Source: Shimia sp. SK013 (GTDB lineage Bacteria; Pseudomonadota; Alphaproteobacteria; Rhodobacterales; Rhodobacteraceae). From it: a stretch of 64,000 bases of DNA. Positions 63,595 through 64,000 of the stretch are shown in pieces; the first letter of the stretch is position 1; each line of letters starts with the position of its first letter. The position numbers and the translations under genes are program-made. The stretch covers positions 1 to 64,000 of the forward strand of contig NZ_LAJH01000011.1 in assembly GCF_001292625.1 (NCBI RefSeq), read 5' to 3'. The notes under the pieces are model-generated. The model searched no databases. It saw nothing but the letters and a program-made list of their open reading frames with translations, and was not told the DNA's origin.

Positions 63595-64000
63595 GCCGGT
63601 AGCCTGTTTTGATCATCGCCCAAGCGACTGAAACTACCAAAATTGTACTGATCGTTACAACAGCGAGGCCAAGCTCAGGGGCGCTATCAGAGGTGCCGAT
63701 CACGCCGTAGCGCGCACCGTCGATTAGATAAAATACCGGATTAAAGTGCGTGAATGTGCGCAAGCCTGAGGGTAAGGCCTCGACGGAATAGAACGTTCCG
63801 GAAAGGAATGCCAAGGGCGTCACGACAAAATTGGTGATCGCCGCCATCTGGTCGAATTTGTTAGCAAAAATACCAGCCACCATGCCGATTGCGCCCAAAA
63901 ACGTGCCGCCCATTGCGACGAAGGTGAGCGTCCAGAGCGGATGCGCTGGCACGATGCCGAGAAAAAGTGCCAAAGCCGCAAGAATTGCCAAGGCCACAAC
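63584..64000 (-). CDS. ABC-2 type transporter permease (C-terminal part, cut by window end)
   Basis: At least 139 residues are visible, with FDQMAAITNFVVTPLAFLSGTFYSVEALP and TFTHFNPVFYLIDGARYGVIG, typical of the ABC2_membrane domain of multidrug or polysaccharide exporters. The N-terminal part lies beyond 64000, so the true start is not in the window. It overlaps the MATE gene tail-to-tail by eleven bases. Confidence 0.85.
   Translation of the reverse strand, partial: VVALAILAALALFLGIVPAHPLWTLTFVAMGGTFLGAIGMVAGIFANKFDQMAAITNFVVTPLAFLSGTFYSVEALPSGLRTFTHFNPVFYLIDGARYGVIGTSDSAPELGLAVVTISTILVVSVAWAMIKTGYRLKN

Noticed and set aside
1-64000. tRNA, rRNA, CRISPR array, intact IS element or prophage
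   Set aside because: No T-loop-like tRNA sequence, regular direct repeat array, transposase or phage gene was seen by reading both strands; a dedicated search could still find a short RNA.

Overview
The window looks like chromosome of a member of the Roseobacter group (Rhodobacteraceae, Alphaproteobacteria). The evidence is the gene content: class II NrdJ, a smo/mtlK-type polyol operon, a DUF849/LIV-transporter catabolic operon, a MaeB-type malic enzyme, PrpE with TTTGCAAA boxes, and MerR-controlled beta-oxidation genes. GC is moderately high and there are many short-overlap operons. No species can be named. I see no tRNA, rRNA, CRISPR array, prophage or intact insertion sequence.

Layout. 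1-3.5 kb: cupin, DUF1489 protein and cobalamin-dependent ribonucleotide reductase. 4.2-11.7 kb: an accessory cassette of class-3 lipase, catalase-like haem protein, an orphan protein and a DyP peroxidase. It runs tail-to-tail into a large adenylate-cyclase/ATPase/TPR sensor. 11.8-12.8 kb: an SMP-30 family protein. 13.5-22.2 kb: a ten-gene minus-strand operon (cyclase-family hydrolase, cupin, SDR, 3-hydroxyacyl-CoA dehydrogenase-like enzyme, branched-chain-amino-acid-type ABC transporter, DUF849 enzyme) with a divergent IclR regulator. It is a complete-looking uptake-and-degradation pathway for an unidentified substrate. 23.6-30.6 kb: LacI regulator, polyol ABC transporter and mannitol-type dehydrogenase. 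31.5-34.1 kb: two tandem, non-identical Kdo-transferase (WaaA) paralogues. 34.4-40.2 kb: propionyl-CoA synthetase, a polytopic membrane protein and malic enzyme/phosphotransacetylase. 40.4-46.0 kb: a six-gene nucleoside salvage operon (VOC-cupin, cdd, deoA, deoB, add, upp). 46.1-51.6 kb: SPOR protein, an M48-like protein lacking the metal motif, acyl-CoA synthetase, a Hint-like protein and a small unknown protein. 51.7-58.6 kb: a seven-gene beta-oxidation operon headed by a MerR regulator. 58.9-64 kb: GSCFA/SGNH pair, a second MerR gene divergent from two hotdog thioesterases, a MATE exporter, and the C-terminal end of an ABC-2 permease.

Carbon and lipid catabolism dominate: acyl-CoA oxidation, propionate activation, polyols, nucleosides and the unknown DUF849 pathway. 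Several regulatory elements can be read directly. They are two copies of a LacI-type operator, a cluster of ScfR/RamB-like TTTGCAAA half-sites at prpE, perfect or near-perfect palindromes in front of both MerR genes, an inverted repeat in the iclR divergent promoter, and hairpins after both ABC substrate-binding-protein genes. The two parts most likely to hold undescribed biology are the lipase/catalase-like/DyP cassette and the DUF849 operon.
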